From NCBI GenBank assembly GCA_017619315.1, contig JAFZSN010000001.1, positions 62,001-126,000 on the forward strand: 64,000 nt of DNA, given 5' to 3'. This stretch comes from Candidatus Saccharimonadota bacterium. Lineage in GTDB: Bacteria; Patescibacteriota; Saccharimonadia; Saccharimonadales; Saccharimonadaceae. This document shows positions 25,908 through 34,356 of this stretch, one piece after another. A program made the position numbers and the translations under genes. Numbering within the stretch: position 1 is the first letter of the stretch; the number at the start of each line of letters is the position of its first letter. The notes beneath the pieces were generated by a model. That model did no database searches and had not been told where the DNA came from. It saw only the letters and a program-made list of their open reading frames with translations.

Positions 25908-28010
25908 ATGCCAGACGATAGCGCTACTACAACTCAAGACAACAACGTAACTGCCCCGCCGGCAGACAATTTTGTCGCTCCTGCGATGCCGGATTCGGGT
26001 ACCGCTGATCCTTCCACGCCTGCACCAGATCCTACCCCAACAGCGGACGGTAGTTTTGATGTAAATCCTGCGCCTGAACCTACGCCTGGTCCAACACCAG
26101 AACCAACCCCAGAATCAACCCCAGAACCGGCCGCCTCAGCCGTGCCGGATTTTATGCCAGAACCGACAGCGCCGACCAGCGAACTGAGCGAGGCTCCTAT
26201 CGAGGAGAGTGCTGCCAATCGCGAAATGTATACCAACATCGCCAACAAAATTTCCGAATCACACAATATCCTAATTGCGCTCTCGAGCGATCCTTCGGTT
26301 GACGAAATGTCTGCCGCTATCGGCCTCTCTCTCTTTTTGGATAAACTAGGTAAGCGCGCCACGGCAATTTATTCTGGCTCGACCCCGAATGCACTCGAAT
26401 TTTTAAACCCAGAGCAAACTTTTGAGCCGTCGGCTGACTCCCTTCAGGATTTCGTTATAGCTCTGAATAAGGACAAAGCAGACCACCTACGCTACAAACT
26501 TGACGGTGACTATGTTAAGATTTATATCACCCCATATCAATCTAAGATAAACCCAGAAGATCTTGAATTCTCTTACGGTGATTTCAATGTTGATTTAGTA
26601 CTTGCCCTAGATATTGCAAACGGCATCGACCTAGATTCTGCTCTCCGCGAACATGGTCGTATCATGCACGACGCTGTGATTATCAATATCACCACAGGGA
26701 ATCCTGGCAAATTCGGTGAAATCGAATGGAGCGACAAGCGGGCCAGCTCGGTTTCCGAAATGGTGGCCAAATTGCTCTACAGTATCAATAGCGAAGTTCC
26801 GATCGGCAAGGAAGAAGCCACTGCCTTCCTCACCGGTATTGTTGCCGCAACCAACCGTTTCTCCAAGGCGAACACTACCCCAGAAACTATGCAAATATCT
26901 AGCAAGCTTATGCGGTCCGGAGCCAACCAGCAATTGATTTCTAAGAATATCACGCCAGACATTGAGAACGAAATGATCTCCATGTTAAACACTTCAAGCG
27001 AATCTCAGCCTAAAGTAGCTAAATCTGACGAGTCGGCTGAACCTGCTGCTAACGACGCTACAAAACTAGACATAAAGCACGACGGCGGAGATGCTGTAGA
27101 TGAGTCAGCAGAAGTAAGCGATACTATCACGGAAAAACCATCAACTTTGCTTGATGATTTGAAGGCTGCCGAGGCGAGCCTTGCCCAAACTGGTAGCGAA
27201 ACTACTCCAGACACGAGCAACCAGCCAAAGCTTATCGGTAATACGACCTCGAAAGAAGAACCAGCAGCCGGAACGCAAGAAGAAACCCCCGTTCAATCAG
27301 ACACTTTGCCAGAAGTCCAACCGATGTCAGAGCCGGAGACCGAAGCAGAATCTTCGCCTGCTCCAGAGCTAAACTCTTTACCTGAACCAGAAACCACTAC
27401 CCCTGGAATCACTTTAAATCCAGAGAATGCGGCCACAGATACCTTAGATACAGATACTCCAGCTAAGGATGCTACCCCAGAAATAGGTATTATTGGTTCA
27501 GATACTACACCAGATGCAGAGCCTGCCACCACTGATTCTTTGCCAGAAGTTCCTGGTGATGCCGATAAAGCAGAGAAAGTCATTACTCCATCGGCCGATT
27601 TTGAACAATCTGCAGCTGAAGCAGACAGTGATAAATATGGCCGTATGCTAGAAGAGGCTATATCTGATCTCACTAATCCAGGCAGTGCAACCGCTCTAAA
27701 TAGCAATCCTGCCACTGCTAGCACCCCAGAAGTATCTACTGAACCCGAAATCAATGGAGTCCCAGAAATGAATTTCAATCCTCCTGAAGGAGAGAACATT
27801 CTTCCACCGCCGCCCGCTCCTCCGATAGATATGTCTGCAGGTAGTTTGGACGCTAGCCTACCTACCGAGCCAGCTCCGGCAGCCCCACTAACCCCAGCCG
27901 CTCCAGCCGCAGAGCCCGCAGCCACCGCTCCGCTTGACGCTCAGCCAACCATGCAGTCTCCAGCCTCCCAAGCAGACAATGCCGGCGCTTTCAAAATCCC
28001 AGGCATGTAA
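25908..28010 (+). CDS. DHH-like domain protein with long disordered acidic tail
   Basis: 700 residues. Residues 1-100 are rich in Pro/Thr/Glu with PEPTPGPTPEPTPE repeats. Residues about 105-345 resemble a DHH/NrnA-type phosphoesterase fold (ISESHNILIALSSDPSVDEMSAAIGLSLFLDKLGK, later DAVIINITTGNPGKFG), but the Asp/His metal ligands of DHH enzymes are missing, so it is probably not catalytic. Residues 350-700 are low-complexity Pro/Glu/Thr/Ala. No membrane segment or signal peptide. Role unknown; a scaffold or nucleotide-binding protein is possible. Confidence 0.6.
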   Translation: MPDDSATTTQDNNVTAPPADNFVAPAMPDSGTADPSTPAPDPTPTADGSFDVNPAPEPTPGPTPEPTPESTPEPAASAVPDFMPEPTAPTSELSEAPIEESAANREMYTNIANKISESHNILIALSSDPSVDEMSAAIGLSLFLDKLGKRATAIYSGSTPNALEFLNPEQTFEPSADSLQDFVIALNKDKADHLRYKLDGDYVKIYITPYQSKINPEDLEFSYGDFNVDLVLALDIANGIDLDSALREHGRIMHDAVIINITTGNPGKFGEIEWSDKRASSVSEMVAKLLYSINSEVPIGKEEATAFLTGIVAATNRFSKANTTPETMQISSKLMRSGANQQLISKNITPDIENEMISMLNTSSESQPKVAKSDESAEPAANDATKLDIKHDGGDAVDESAEVSDTITEKPSTLLDDLKAAEASLAQTGSETTPDTSNQPKLIGNTTSKEEPAAGTQEETPVQSDTLPEVQPMSEPETEAESSPAPELNSLPEPETTTPGITLNPENAATDTLDTDTPAKDATPEIGIIGSDTTPDAEPATTDSLPEVPGDADKAEKVITPSADFEQSAAEADSDKYGRMLEEAISDLTNPGSATALNSNPATASTPEVSTEPEINGVPEMNFNPPEGENILPPPPAPPIDMSAGSLDASLPTEPAPAAPLTPAAPAAEPAATAPLDAQPTMQSPASQADNAGAFKIPGM

Positions 28011-28052
28011 TCTCGAAGCTAAAAACATCTCCAACAATACGCCTCTAACCCC

Positions 28053-28081
28053 TTGCTTTTGTTTTATTATTGCGGTATAAT
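28053..28081 (+). promoter_or_regulatory. Promoter of tRNA-Asp
   Basis: TTGCTT (28053-28058), 17-bp spacer, TATAAT (28076-28081), 11 nt before the tRNA. Confidence 0.75.
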
Positions 28082-28092
28082 ACTAACACAAT

Positions 28093-28169
28093 GGATTCGT
28101 AGCTCAGTTGGTTAGAGCGCTGCCCTGTCACGGCAGAGGTCGCGAGTTCGAGTCTCGTCGGATCCGCCA
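28093..28169 (+). tRNA. tRNA-Asp (anticodon GTC)
   Basis: 77 nt with CCA. Acceptor GGATTCG/CGGATCC, D-arm GCTC/GAGC, anticodon stem CTGCC/GGCAG with loop CTGTCAC giving GUC, T-arm GCGAG-TTCGAGT-CTCGT, discriminator G. Confidence 0.96.
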
Positions 28170-28213
28170 TTAGCATAAAAATAAGTCCCAAAGGGACTAA
28201 TTTTTATGCTAAT
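28169..28213 (+). terminator. Long hairpin terminator abutting tRNA-Asp
   Basis: About 21-bp stem with one mismatch (ATTAGCATAAAAAT... and ...ATTTTTATGCTAAT), AAA loop. The last A of CCA is its first paired base. Confidence 0.85.
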
Positions 28214-28223
28214 AACGATCCTA

Positions 28224-28350
28224 CGAGTCACGAACGTAGTTCGCCCGGACGACGCAGCGAGGGAATATCATGAGCTCGCTCATGATATTCCGAGCAAGGA
28301 GGACGGTGTCCTTTTGCGCCAGCAAAAGGACTGACTCGTCTTTCTCGCCA
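28224..28350 (+). repeat. Structured element ending in a degenerate copy of the tRNA-Asp 3' end
   Basis: Outer stem CGAGTCA (28224-28230) with TGACTCG (28332-28338). Inside: short hairpin CGAAC/GTTCG (28231-28243), a 13-bp hairpin GGAATATCATGAG/CTCATGATATTCC (28262-28291), and hairpin TCCTTTTGC/GCAAAAGGA (28309-28330). Bases 28335-28350 (CTCGTC-5 nt-CGCCA) match the tRNA-Asp 3' end at 11 of 16 positions with equal spacing. The same layout occurs after tRNA-Thr. Confidence 0.6.
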
Positions 28351-28380
28351 GAGTCCCTTGCGCATCTCCCCACTCTGTGA

Positions 28381-28386
28381 TATAAT
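28381..28386 (+). promoter_or_regulatory. -10 box of rpsU
   Basis: TGTGATATAAT, 9 nt before the ATG at 28396; no Shine-Dalgarno site. Confidence 0.55.
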
Positions 28387-28395
28387 TACCCTAAT

Positions 28396-28614
28396 ATGAC
28401 AATTAAAGTAACTAGAAAAGATCAGGGCGAGGCAAACGAGAACATTATTCGTCGTTTCAATCGCAAAGTCCTTCAGAGTGGTATGATGCCTCTTAAGAAG
28501 TCGCAAATGCGCTTTAGCAAGCCAATGTCTAAGCGTGAGCGCCGCCTTAAGGCCATCATTCGCGAAGCTCGCAAGGCTGAGAAGACCGAACGCATCAAGT
28601 TAGGACTTAAATAA
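28396..28614 (+). CDS. rpsU: 30S ribosomal protein S21
   Basis: 72 residues: NIIRRFNRKVLQSGMM, then SKPMSKRERRLKAIIREARKAEK, the usual S21 core with an Arg/Lys-rich helix. Binds near the anti-Shine-Dalgarno end of 16S rRNA in the 30S platform. Apparently leaderless. Confidence 0.92.
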   Translation: MTIKVTRKDQGEANENIIRRFNRKVLQSGMMPLKKSQMRFSKPMSKRERRLKAIIREARKAEKTERIKLGLK

Positions 28615-28619
28615 TCGCA

Positions 28620-28647
28620 AATCTCCCTGTCAAAAGGGAGATTTTTT
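28620..28647 (+). terminator. Terminator after rpsU
   Basis: AATCTCCC (28620-28627) pairs with GGGAGATT (28636-28643), followed by TTTT. Confidence 0.85.
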
Positions 28648-28673
28648 GTAGTATAATAAAGAAAAGGAGATTT

Positions 28674-29267
28674 ATGATAATATTATTTGGTTTAGCAGGT
28701 TCTGGTAAAGGAACACAAGGAAAAGCATTGTCTGAGATTTTTGGCTGGCGCTGGTTATCAGTTGGTGAAGCTATTCGCCAAACCGGCAATTATGAGGAGA
28801 CCGTTAACAGCGGAGGATTAATTCCAGACGAAGACGTCATTAAAATCATGGATAAACAAATCGAAAAAGCCGAAGCCGAAGGTTTCGATGTTATTTTGGA
28901 TGGTTACCCACGCGACATCGTGCAAGCTAGATATATTATGGATACCATGGCAGAAAAAATTGACGGAGCTATCATTCTCGACGTCTCCAAAGAAGAGCTT
29001 TATGAACGCCTCGCTTTGCGTGGTCGCGAGGATGACAGAGAAAAAGAATCCATCGATCGCCGCTTTGATATCTTTGAACAAAATATTTCCCAAATCGTTC
29101 CTCTGTTTGAATCCCACGGGGTTCCAGTTGAACGCGTAAATGGTTCAGGCAAGATTGAAGAAATCACCGATCGTCTCGTCGAAGTAGTCAAACGATTAAA
29201 TCCTGAAGCCGTTGCACAGACGCAAGATGTCAATGGTGGAGAAATCGAGCACAGCTATGGGGAATAA
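28674..29267 (+). CDS. adk: Adenylate kinase
   Basis: 197 residues. P-loop GLAGSGKGTQGKALS, AMP-binding region (VGEAIRQTGNYEETVNSGGLIPDEDV), DGYPRD, and a short LID (LALRGREDDREKESIDRRF) without the zinc-binding Cys. Balances AMP, ADP and ATP. AAGGAG lies upstream. The map start overlaps its 3' end. Confidence 0.93.
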   Translation: MIILFGLAGSGKGTQGKALSEIFGWRWLSVGEAIRQTGNYEETVNSGGLIPDEDVIKIMDKQIEKAEAEGFDVILDGYPRDIVQARYIMDTMAEKIDGAIILDVSKEELYERLALRGREDDREKESIDRRFDIFEQNISQIVPLFESHGVPVERVNGSGKIEEITDRLVEVVKRLNPEAVAQTQDVNGGEIEHSYGE

Positions 29268-30048
29268 AGACCTTATTAACATCGAGACTGCTACTCGCGC
29301 TGAGGTTGACCAGAAGATTTCCGCCATGCGTGAAGGTGGCAAAATCCTTGGCAATCTCTTGAGAGATCTTAAAGCATACGTCAAGCCAGGTATGACTGGC
29401 AAGCAAATTGATGCTTGGGTTCGCCAGGAAATAGTAAAGCGTGGTGCCAAGGTGGCCTACGATATGCTAGACGAAGAATTCCCAGGAGCCATTTGCATTT
29501 CGATTAACGATGCGCTTGTTCACGGCGCCCCTACGGACGACGTATTAGAAGAAGGGGATAAGGTTTCGTTTGACCTAGATATCTATTACAAAGGCTATTT
29601 CACTGACTCAGCCTTCACTATGCTAGTTGGCGGCAAGGGCAGCCCAGCGGTTAAGAAGATGATTGAAGTTACAGAAGCCTCCATGTGGGAGGGAATTGAA
29701 CAGGTGAGGCCCGGTGCCCACATTGGTGATATCGGCCAGGCCGTCGAGAAGGTTCTAAAAAAAGGCCACCTTGGCGTGATCATGAATTATATTGGCCACG
29801 GCATCGGCAAAACCATGCACGAACTTCCAGAAGTCCCAAATTATGGCAAAAAAGGCCACGGCTACAAATTGGTCGAAGGCGACACTATCTGTATAGAACC
29901 AATGTCTGCTCTCGGTAAGCCAGCCAACTATGTTGACAAAGACAGTAACTGGACCGTCCGCATGAAGGACGGCAGCACTGGTTGCCATTGTGAACATACC
30001 GTTCTCGTTACCGCTACCGGCTACGAGATCCTAACCATGCCAGATTAA
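29257..30048 (+). CDS. map: Methionine aminopeptidase
   Basis: 263 residues from the ATG at 29257, which overlaps the adk end; in-frame ATGs at 29212, 29227 and 29233 are alternatives, so the start is uncertain. Metal ligands of the pita-bread fold are all visible: two Asp (SFDLDIYYKGYFTDSAF), His (GHGIGKTMHELPEVPNYG), Glu (CIEPM) and Glu (CEHTVLV). Removes initiator Met from nascent proteins. Confidence 0.94.
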   Translation: MGNKDLINIETATRAEVDQKISAMREGGKILGNLLRDLKAYVKPGMTGKQIDAWVRQEIVKRGAKVAYDMLDEEFPGAICISINDALVHGAPTDDVLEEGDKVSFDLDIYYKGYFTDSAFTMLVGGKGSPAVKKMIEVTEASMWEGIEQVRPGAHIGDIGQAVEKVLKKGHLGVIMNYIGHGIGKTMHELPEVPNYGKKGHGYKLVEGDTICIEPMSALGKPANYVDKDSNWTVRMKDGSTGCHCEHTVLVTATGYEILTMPD

Positions 30049-30079
30049 GCCAATCTAACACACTTTATAATTAATATGC

Positions 30080-30085
30080 TATAAT
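30080..30085 (+). promoter_or_regulatory. -10 box of leaderless ftsA
   Basis: TATGCTATAAT, then ATGCTT and ATG at 30092 (6-nt spacing). Confidence 0.65.
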
Positions 30086-30091
30086 ATGCTT

Positions 30092-31330
30092 ATGGATGAC
30101 AACAAACGCTTTGTTACAGGCTTAGATGTCGGCACGGAGAACATTCGCGCCGTAATTGCAAGTGTCAACAAATCTGGCGAAATCGCCATAGTTGGCTACA
30201 ATGAAGGCAAATCTGCCGGTATGCGAAAAGGTGTCCCCGCCAATCTCGCTGGCCCCGCTGGTGCCATTGATAGAACCTTGGGCGATGCCGAGCGTATGGG
30301 CGGCTATGATGTTCGTAGTGCGTTTGTTTCAATCAATGGCTCCACGCTAATTTCTACCCATGTTGAGGGTATGATCGCAGTTGGTGCCGCCGAGCACGAG
30401 ATTAATGACGAAGATTTAGACCGCGTCGAAAGTGTTGCAGTTAGTGGCCGTATTCCGGCAAACCGCGATGTCTTAGACGTTATCCCATTAGAGTATGCTT
30501 TGGATGGTCAGGGCGGTATCAAAGATCCCCTCGGCATGTCCGGCGCACGTCTCGAGATGCGCGCCAACGTCGTTTCGGCCCTCACCCCGAACTGTGAGAA
30601 TCTTAAGAGATCCACCGCCGCAGCCGATGTCCAGGCCCTGCGCCTTATCCCTAGCCCAGTCGCCGCCGCTAAAGCCGTTCTTACTGAGAAACAGAAAGAA
30701 AACGGCGTCGCCGTTGTTGATTTTGGTGCAGCCACTACTTCCATCGCTGTTTACGAAGAGGGTGATCTGCAATACGTCGGCGTCATTCCAGCCGGTTCCA
30801 ACAACATCACGAACGACCTCGCTATTGTTCTCGCAATCGATCCCGAACTTGCCGAAGAAATCAAAACTCGTTTCATCACCGGTGACTTTAATTCCGAAAA
30901 ATCCATCGCTATCAAAGTAGGGAAGAACGGCGAACGTACCTTTGAACGTAAAGAAGTAGAAGAAGTCGTAAAGGCTCGCCTCGACGAAATCTTCGCTGAA
31001 ATTCGCAAGAAACTAAAGAGCGCCCACTACGATCAACGTCTCCCAGAAGGTATCATTCTAACAGGTGGTGGCGCCAAGATGCGCGACATCGAAGTATTTG
31101 CGAAAGACGCCCTCGAAGCCTCTGTCAAAGTCGGTACTCCGGTTGCCCTCGGCGGCGTTTCCGAATCTGTCGCGAAACCAGAATTTGCCGTAGCTATTGG
31201 TCTTGCTATTATCGCTGCCGAATCCGGTGAACTCTCCGTTGCTACCGGTAAGAAATCCAAGAAATCCGGCAAGAAGCCATCGGTTCCAAACCCATTGAAA
31301 TTCGTCAAAAAGATCTTCTCCAAGTTCTAA
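30092..31330 (+). CDS. ftsA: Cell division protein FtsA
   Basis: 412 residues. Actin-fold phosphate-1 motif GLDVGTENIRAVIA, phosphate-2 region VVDFGAATTSIAVYEEG, adenosine motif LTGGGAKM, and the 1C/SHS2 insertion between residues about 85-165. The C-terminal PLKFVKKIFSKF is a basic amphipathic membrane-targeting helix. Tethers FtsZ to the membrane. Directly before ftsZ. Start 30092 rather than 30086 by -10 spacing. Confidence 0.94.
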   Translation: MDDNKRFVTGLDVGTENIRAVIASVNKSGEIAIVGYNEGKSAGMRKGVPANLAGPAGAIDRTLGDAERMGGYDVRSAFVSINGSTLISTHVEGMIAVGAAEHEINDEDLDRVESVAVSGRIPANRDVLDVIPLEYALDGQGGIKDPLGMSGARLEMRANVVSALTPNCENLKRSTAAADVQALRLIPSPVAAAKAVLTEKQKENGVAVVDFGAATTSIAVYEEGDLQYVGVIPAGSNNITNDLAIVLAIDPELAEEIKTRFITGDFNSEKSIAIKVGKNGERTFERKEVEEVVKARLDEIFAEIRKKLKSAHYDQRLPEGIILTGGGAKMRDIEVFAKDALEASVKVGTPVALGGVSESVAKPEFAVAIGLAIIAAESGELSVATGKKSKKSGKKPSVPNPLKFVKKIFSKF

Positions 31331-31353
31331 ACACCTCCCATACCTGAAAGCCC

Positions 31354-31382
31354 TTGATTTTGGTGGCTTTTCGGTGTATACT
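31354..31382 (+). promoter_or_regulatory. Promoter of ftsZ
   Basis: TTGATT (31354-31359), 17-bp spacer, TATACT (31377-31382), followed by a GTGAGG ribosome site before ATG 31408. Confidence 0.7.
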
Positions 31383-31407
31383 AAATCTAAAATAAAGTGA
31401 GGTGATT

Positions 31408-32574
31408 ATGCCAGAAGTTAAACCAACAGAGGTGGAAAGTAAAGCAAGTATTAAAGTAGTAGGTGTAGGTGGCGCCGGTGGTTCTGCGGTTGAGCGCATG
31501 AAAGAAGTAGGTCTTTCTGGCGTTGAATTCGTTGCAATTAACACCGATGCACAAGCCCTTCATCATTCTCCTGCCGACGTCAAAGTTCATATCGGCAAAG
31601 GACTAGGTGCAGGTGGTGACCCCGAGAAAGGCCGTGAAGCTGCCGAAGAGGGTAGAGAAGCCATTGACAAAGCTCTAGATGGCGCCGACATGGTCTTTAT
31701 TACGCTCGGTGCAGGTGGTGGTACCGGTTCCGGTGCTGGCCCTATTGTAGCTGAAGAGGCTCGCAAGAAAGACATCCTAACCGTAGGTGTTGCTACTAAA
31801 CCATTCACATTCGAAGGCGCTCGTCGTCGTGCTAACGCTGACGTTGCTATCGACAAATTATCACGTCAAGTAGATGCCCTAATCACAATTCCAAATGATA
31901 GATTATTGCAGACTATTGATCCTCGCACCCCATTACTTGAGACTTTCAAGATTGCTGACGATGTATTAAGGCAGGGTGTCCAAGGTATTTCTGAGCTTAT
32001 TACTGAGCATTCGCTTATTAACCTAGACTTCGCCGATGTCAAAGCCATCATGAAGAACGCCGGCTCCGCCCTTATGGGGATTGGTCGCGCTTCAGGTGAG
32101 AATCGTGCCGTTATTGCTGCTCAGCAAGCTGTTGAGTCACCACTTATCGAAGTCAAGATCGAAGGTGCCCGTGGCGTACTATTTAGCGTCGCCGGTGGTT
32201 ATGATATGTCTATGAGCGAAATTCAAGAGGCAGCCGAGGTTATTACTGGAGCTGTTTCACCTGACGCCAACATTATCTTCGGTGCGTCTATCCGCCCAGA
32301 ACTAGAAGACGAGATCGTTGTTACCGTGGTTGCTACTGGATTTGACTCTGATTATTACAACGAGCCAGAGCTAGACGAAACCCCAGTATCTACTGTCGAG
32401 AACGAAAAGCCAGCCGCTGAACCTAAAGATTTTGCCCTTGAAAACAAGTCCAATATGTGGGACTCTATCAAGCATGAACCCGAACCAGAAGAAACACCAG
32501 CCCCCAGCGAGGAAGAGGACATGGACGTCCCGCCTTCCCTAAGAGATCGTCTTAAGAATCGCAAAAAGAAATAA
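31408..32574 (+). CDS. ftsZ: Cell division protein FtsZ
   Basis: 388 residues from ATG 31408 (an in-frame GTG lies at 31402). Tubulin signature LGAGGGTGSGAGPIVAE, VVGVGGAGGSAVERM, NTDAQAL, and the synergy-loop region LINLDFADVKAIM. Acidic linker and a basic C-terminal peptide (PPSLRDRLKNRKKK). Forms the cytokinetic ring. Confidence 0.97.
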   Translation: MPEVKPTEVESKASIKVVGVGGAGGSAVERMKEVGLSGVEFVAINTDAQALHHSPADVKVHIGKGLGAGGDPEKGREAAEEGREAIDKALDGADMVFITLGAGGGTGSGAGPIVAEEARKKDILTVGVATKPFTFEGARRRANADVAIDKLSRQVDALITIPNDRLLQTIDPRTPLLETFKIADDVLRQGVQGISELITEHSLINLDFADVKAIMKNAGSALMGIGRASGENRAVIAAQQAVESPLIEVKIEGARGVLFSVAGGYDMSMSEIQEAAEVITGAVSPDANIIFGASIRPELEDEIVVTVVATGFDSDYYNEPELDETPVSTVENEKPAAEPKDFALENKSNMWDSIKHEPEPEETPAPSEEEDMDVPPSLRDRLKNRKKK

Positions 32575-32590
32575 ATAAGGTATAACGCGG

Positions 32591-33043
32591 ATGGAACGAC
32601 AGTTTAGAATCGGAGATAGCAAAGTTCTAGAAAGCCGCGAGACGGTAGACGGCACCATGATTCGTCGTCGTCGCGAATCAAGCGACGGCCACCGGTTTAC
32701 CACCTACGAACGTATAGAAATGCCGCAGCTTACCGTCACGAAGCGTAGCGGCAACAAGGAAATCTACGACCGCGACAAGCTCCTTCTGGCTGTCAAACGC
32801 AGCGTTGGTAAATTCTTCAACTCCGAGCTCGAAATTGAAGAAGTAGTCAACCGCGCCTCTGATATTCTATATTCTTATAATACTGATCAAATCACCAGCA
32901 AGCAAATCGGCGAAGCCGTCCTAGATGTTCTTGCCGACGTCAACCAAGTGGCTTATGTTCGTTTCGCCAGCGTCTTCCGTGAGTTTAAGACTCTAGATGA
33001 CTTTGAAAATATCCTAAAAGAGCAAAAAAAGAAACGAAACTAA
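32591..33043 (+). CDS. nrdR: Ribonucleotide reductase regulator NrdR without its zinc ligands
   Basis: 150 residues. The N-terminal domain keeps the NrdR scaffold (SKVLESRETVDGTMIRRRRESSDGHRFTTYERIE), but the four zinc Cys are gone: RQFRIGDSKV replaces CPFCGxxxTKV, and RESSDGHRF replaces RECxxCxxRF. The ATP-cone domain follows (VTKRSGNKEIYDRDKLLLAVKRS to YVRFASVFREF). Normally represses nrd genes in response to (d)ATP. A matching operator lies at 23284-23299. Confidence 0.9.
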   Translation: MERQFRIGDSKVLESRETVDGTMIRRRRESSDGHRFTTYERIEMPQLTVTKRSGNKEIYDRDKLLLAVKRSVGKFFNSELEIEEVVNRASDILYSYNTDQITSKQIGEAVLDVLADVNQVAYVRFASVFREFKTLDDFENILKEQKKKRN

Positions 33044-33064
33044 CATTAAAAGGGAAGGGAAAAT

Positions 33065-33319
33065 ATGAGAGTTGTATGCGTTTATCGAGATAACCAAGAT
33101 TATTCAAGGTCGGTTAACGACTGGATTGAGAACGTCCGTCGTCAGACCGGTCGGGAAATTGAAACTATGGATCCAGACACCAATACCGGTTTCTGCGAGG
33201 CATACGACATAGTTGAATACCCCACCATCCTAGCCCTCGGTGAAAATGGTGATGTTCGTGCATCATGGCGAGGCCCGAGCTTGCCACTCATCAACGAAGT
33301 ACTATATTATATGGTATAA
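33065..33319 (+). CDS. Small thioredoxin-like protein
   Basis: 84 residues: RVVCVYRDNQDYSRSVNDWIENV, then IETMDPDTNTGFCEAYDIVEYPTILAL. The segment before a cis-Pro-like YPT resembles a thioredoxin fold, but there is no CxxC; only isolated Cys remain. AGGGAAGGGA precedes the ATG. The stop codon lies within the -10 box of the mscS gene. Function unknown. Confidence 0.6.
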   Translation: MRVVCVYRDNQDYSRSVNDWIENVRRQTGREIETMDPDTNTGFCEAYDIVEYPTILALGENGDVRASWRGPSLPLINEVLYYMV

Positions 33320-33320
33320 T
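33315..33320 (+). promoter_or_regulatory. -10 box overlapping the stop codon of the thioredoxin-like gene
   Basis: TATGGTATAAT; TAA at 33317-33319 is the upstream stop codon; ATG of the next gene 6 nt later at 33327. Confidence 0.65.
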
Positions 33321-33326
33321 AAACAT

Positions 33327-34127
33327 ATGGATTTTATTAGGGATATTGTAGAAAATGTATGGGTTAGACGCTGTTTTTGGTCAGCAATCGTTATTCTAAT
33401 AAGCATCTTGATCTACGCGATTGTTTCCAGGTTTTTGACTAGAAAAGAGAAGAAAAATTCCAAAATCCTCTCTAATAAGCAGAACAAAACTTTTATTCGC
33501 ATGCTAAAAAGCATCGTGGGCTACACTTTAAGCATTTTTACTCTTCTAGTCATTCTCCAAATCTTTGGCGTCAACGTCACATCGATGCTTGCCGGCGTAG
33601 GTATCGTTAGTATCGTCATTGGTCTTGCTCTCCAGGATGCATTGAAAGACATCTTCCGCGGCTTTGAGATCATCTCTGACAATTACTATAGCATTGGTGA
33701 CGTTATTAAATACGGTAACAACACCGGCCAAGTTCAATCTATCAGCCTTCGCACCACTAAAATCCAAGACATCAACACGATGAATATTGTGTCTATTGCT
33801 AACCGTAACATTGATCAGGTCGAGGTTCTTTCTGGTAATATCTATATCCCTATTCCACTCCCCTACAGTCTCAAAGTTAAGGATGCCGAAGCGATTATGG
33901 GAGAAATAATTAAGACTCTAGAGAAAAGAGACACTATCAAGAGCGTTAGATATCAGGGGATCAACGCCTTTTCAGACTCTTCGCTAAACTATCAAATAGT
34001 CGTCACTTGCGACCCTATGAATCAACTCCAAGTTCGCCGTGAAGCTTTGAAAACCATCATCCTAACACTCGAAGAGCACAAGCTCAGCATCCCATATCCT
34101 CAACTCGACATCCACACCAAAAAATAA
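33327..34127 (+). CDS. mscS: Small-conductance mechanosensitive channel (MscS family)
   Basis: 266 residues from ATG 33327 (a longer frame from 33240 would overlap the previous gene and the promoter). Three membrane helices; the pore-lining helix is MLAGVGIVSIVIGLALQDALKDIFRGFEI, followed by the beta domain (YYSIGDVIKYGNNTGQVQSISLRTTKIQD) and the C-terminal alpha-beta domain. Second osmotic valve in this window besides MscL. Confidence 0.92.
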   Translation: MDFIRDIVENVWVRRCFWSAIVILISILIYAIVSRFLTRKEKKNSKILSNKQNKTFIRMLKSIVGYTLSIFTLLVILQIFGVNVTSMLAGVGIVSIVIGLALQDALKDIFRGFEIISDNYYSIGDVIKYGNNTGQVQSISLRTTKIQDINTMNIVSIANRNIDQVEVLSGNIYIPIPLPYSLKVKDAEAIMGEIIKTLEKRDTIKSVRYQGINAFSDSSLNYQIVVTCDPMNQLQVRREALKTIILTLEEHKLSIPYPQLDIHTKK

Positions 34128-34165
34128 CCAGCGGAGCCCCTCTGGCCATTTTTTGGTTAATATGT

Positions 34166-34171
34166 TAAAAT
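34166..34171 (+). promoter_or_regulatory. -10 box of the ileS T-box transcript
   Basis: TATGTTAAAAT; the leader RNA would start near 34178. Confidence 0.5.
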
Positions 34172-34177
34172 GAAGAA

Positions 34178-34341
34178 AAGCGTTAGAGCAGCTATCACCT
34201 GCGAGCTGGCGGAAGAAAGGGAGTTAACCCGATTAGACCCGCCCGTGAATCCGCGTGAGAGACAAATTAAGTGTCGGCATTAGCCGGAAATTGGATGGTA
34301 CCGCTCATCATGAGTTCCAATGGTTAACATTGGAATTTTTT
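34178..34341 (+). promoter_or_regulatory. T-box leader (isoleucine) with transcription terminator
   Basis: Hairpin GCAG/CTGC (34188-34202) exposes CTATCAC with the Ile codon ATC at 34194-34196 as likely specifier. The T-box core GGATGGTACCGC is at 34293-34304. Antiterminator ATTGGA (34290-34295) pairs with TCCAAT (34316-34321); the same TTCCAAT (34315-34321) can instead pair with ATTGGAA (34329-34335) followed by a U-run, forming a terminator. Uncharged tRNA-Ile should bind the TGGTACC bulge and favour ileS transcription. Stem I looks very short. Confidence 0.85.
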
Positions 34342-34356
34342 AATGAAAGGAGCGAT

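Noticed and set aside
34255..34356. Upstream extension of ileS
   Set aside because: It would translate the T-box and terminator; AAAGGAG and ATG 34357 fit better.
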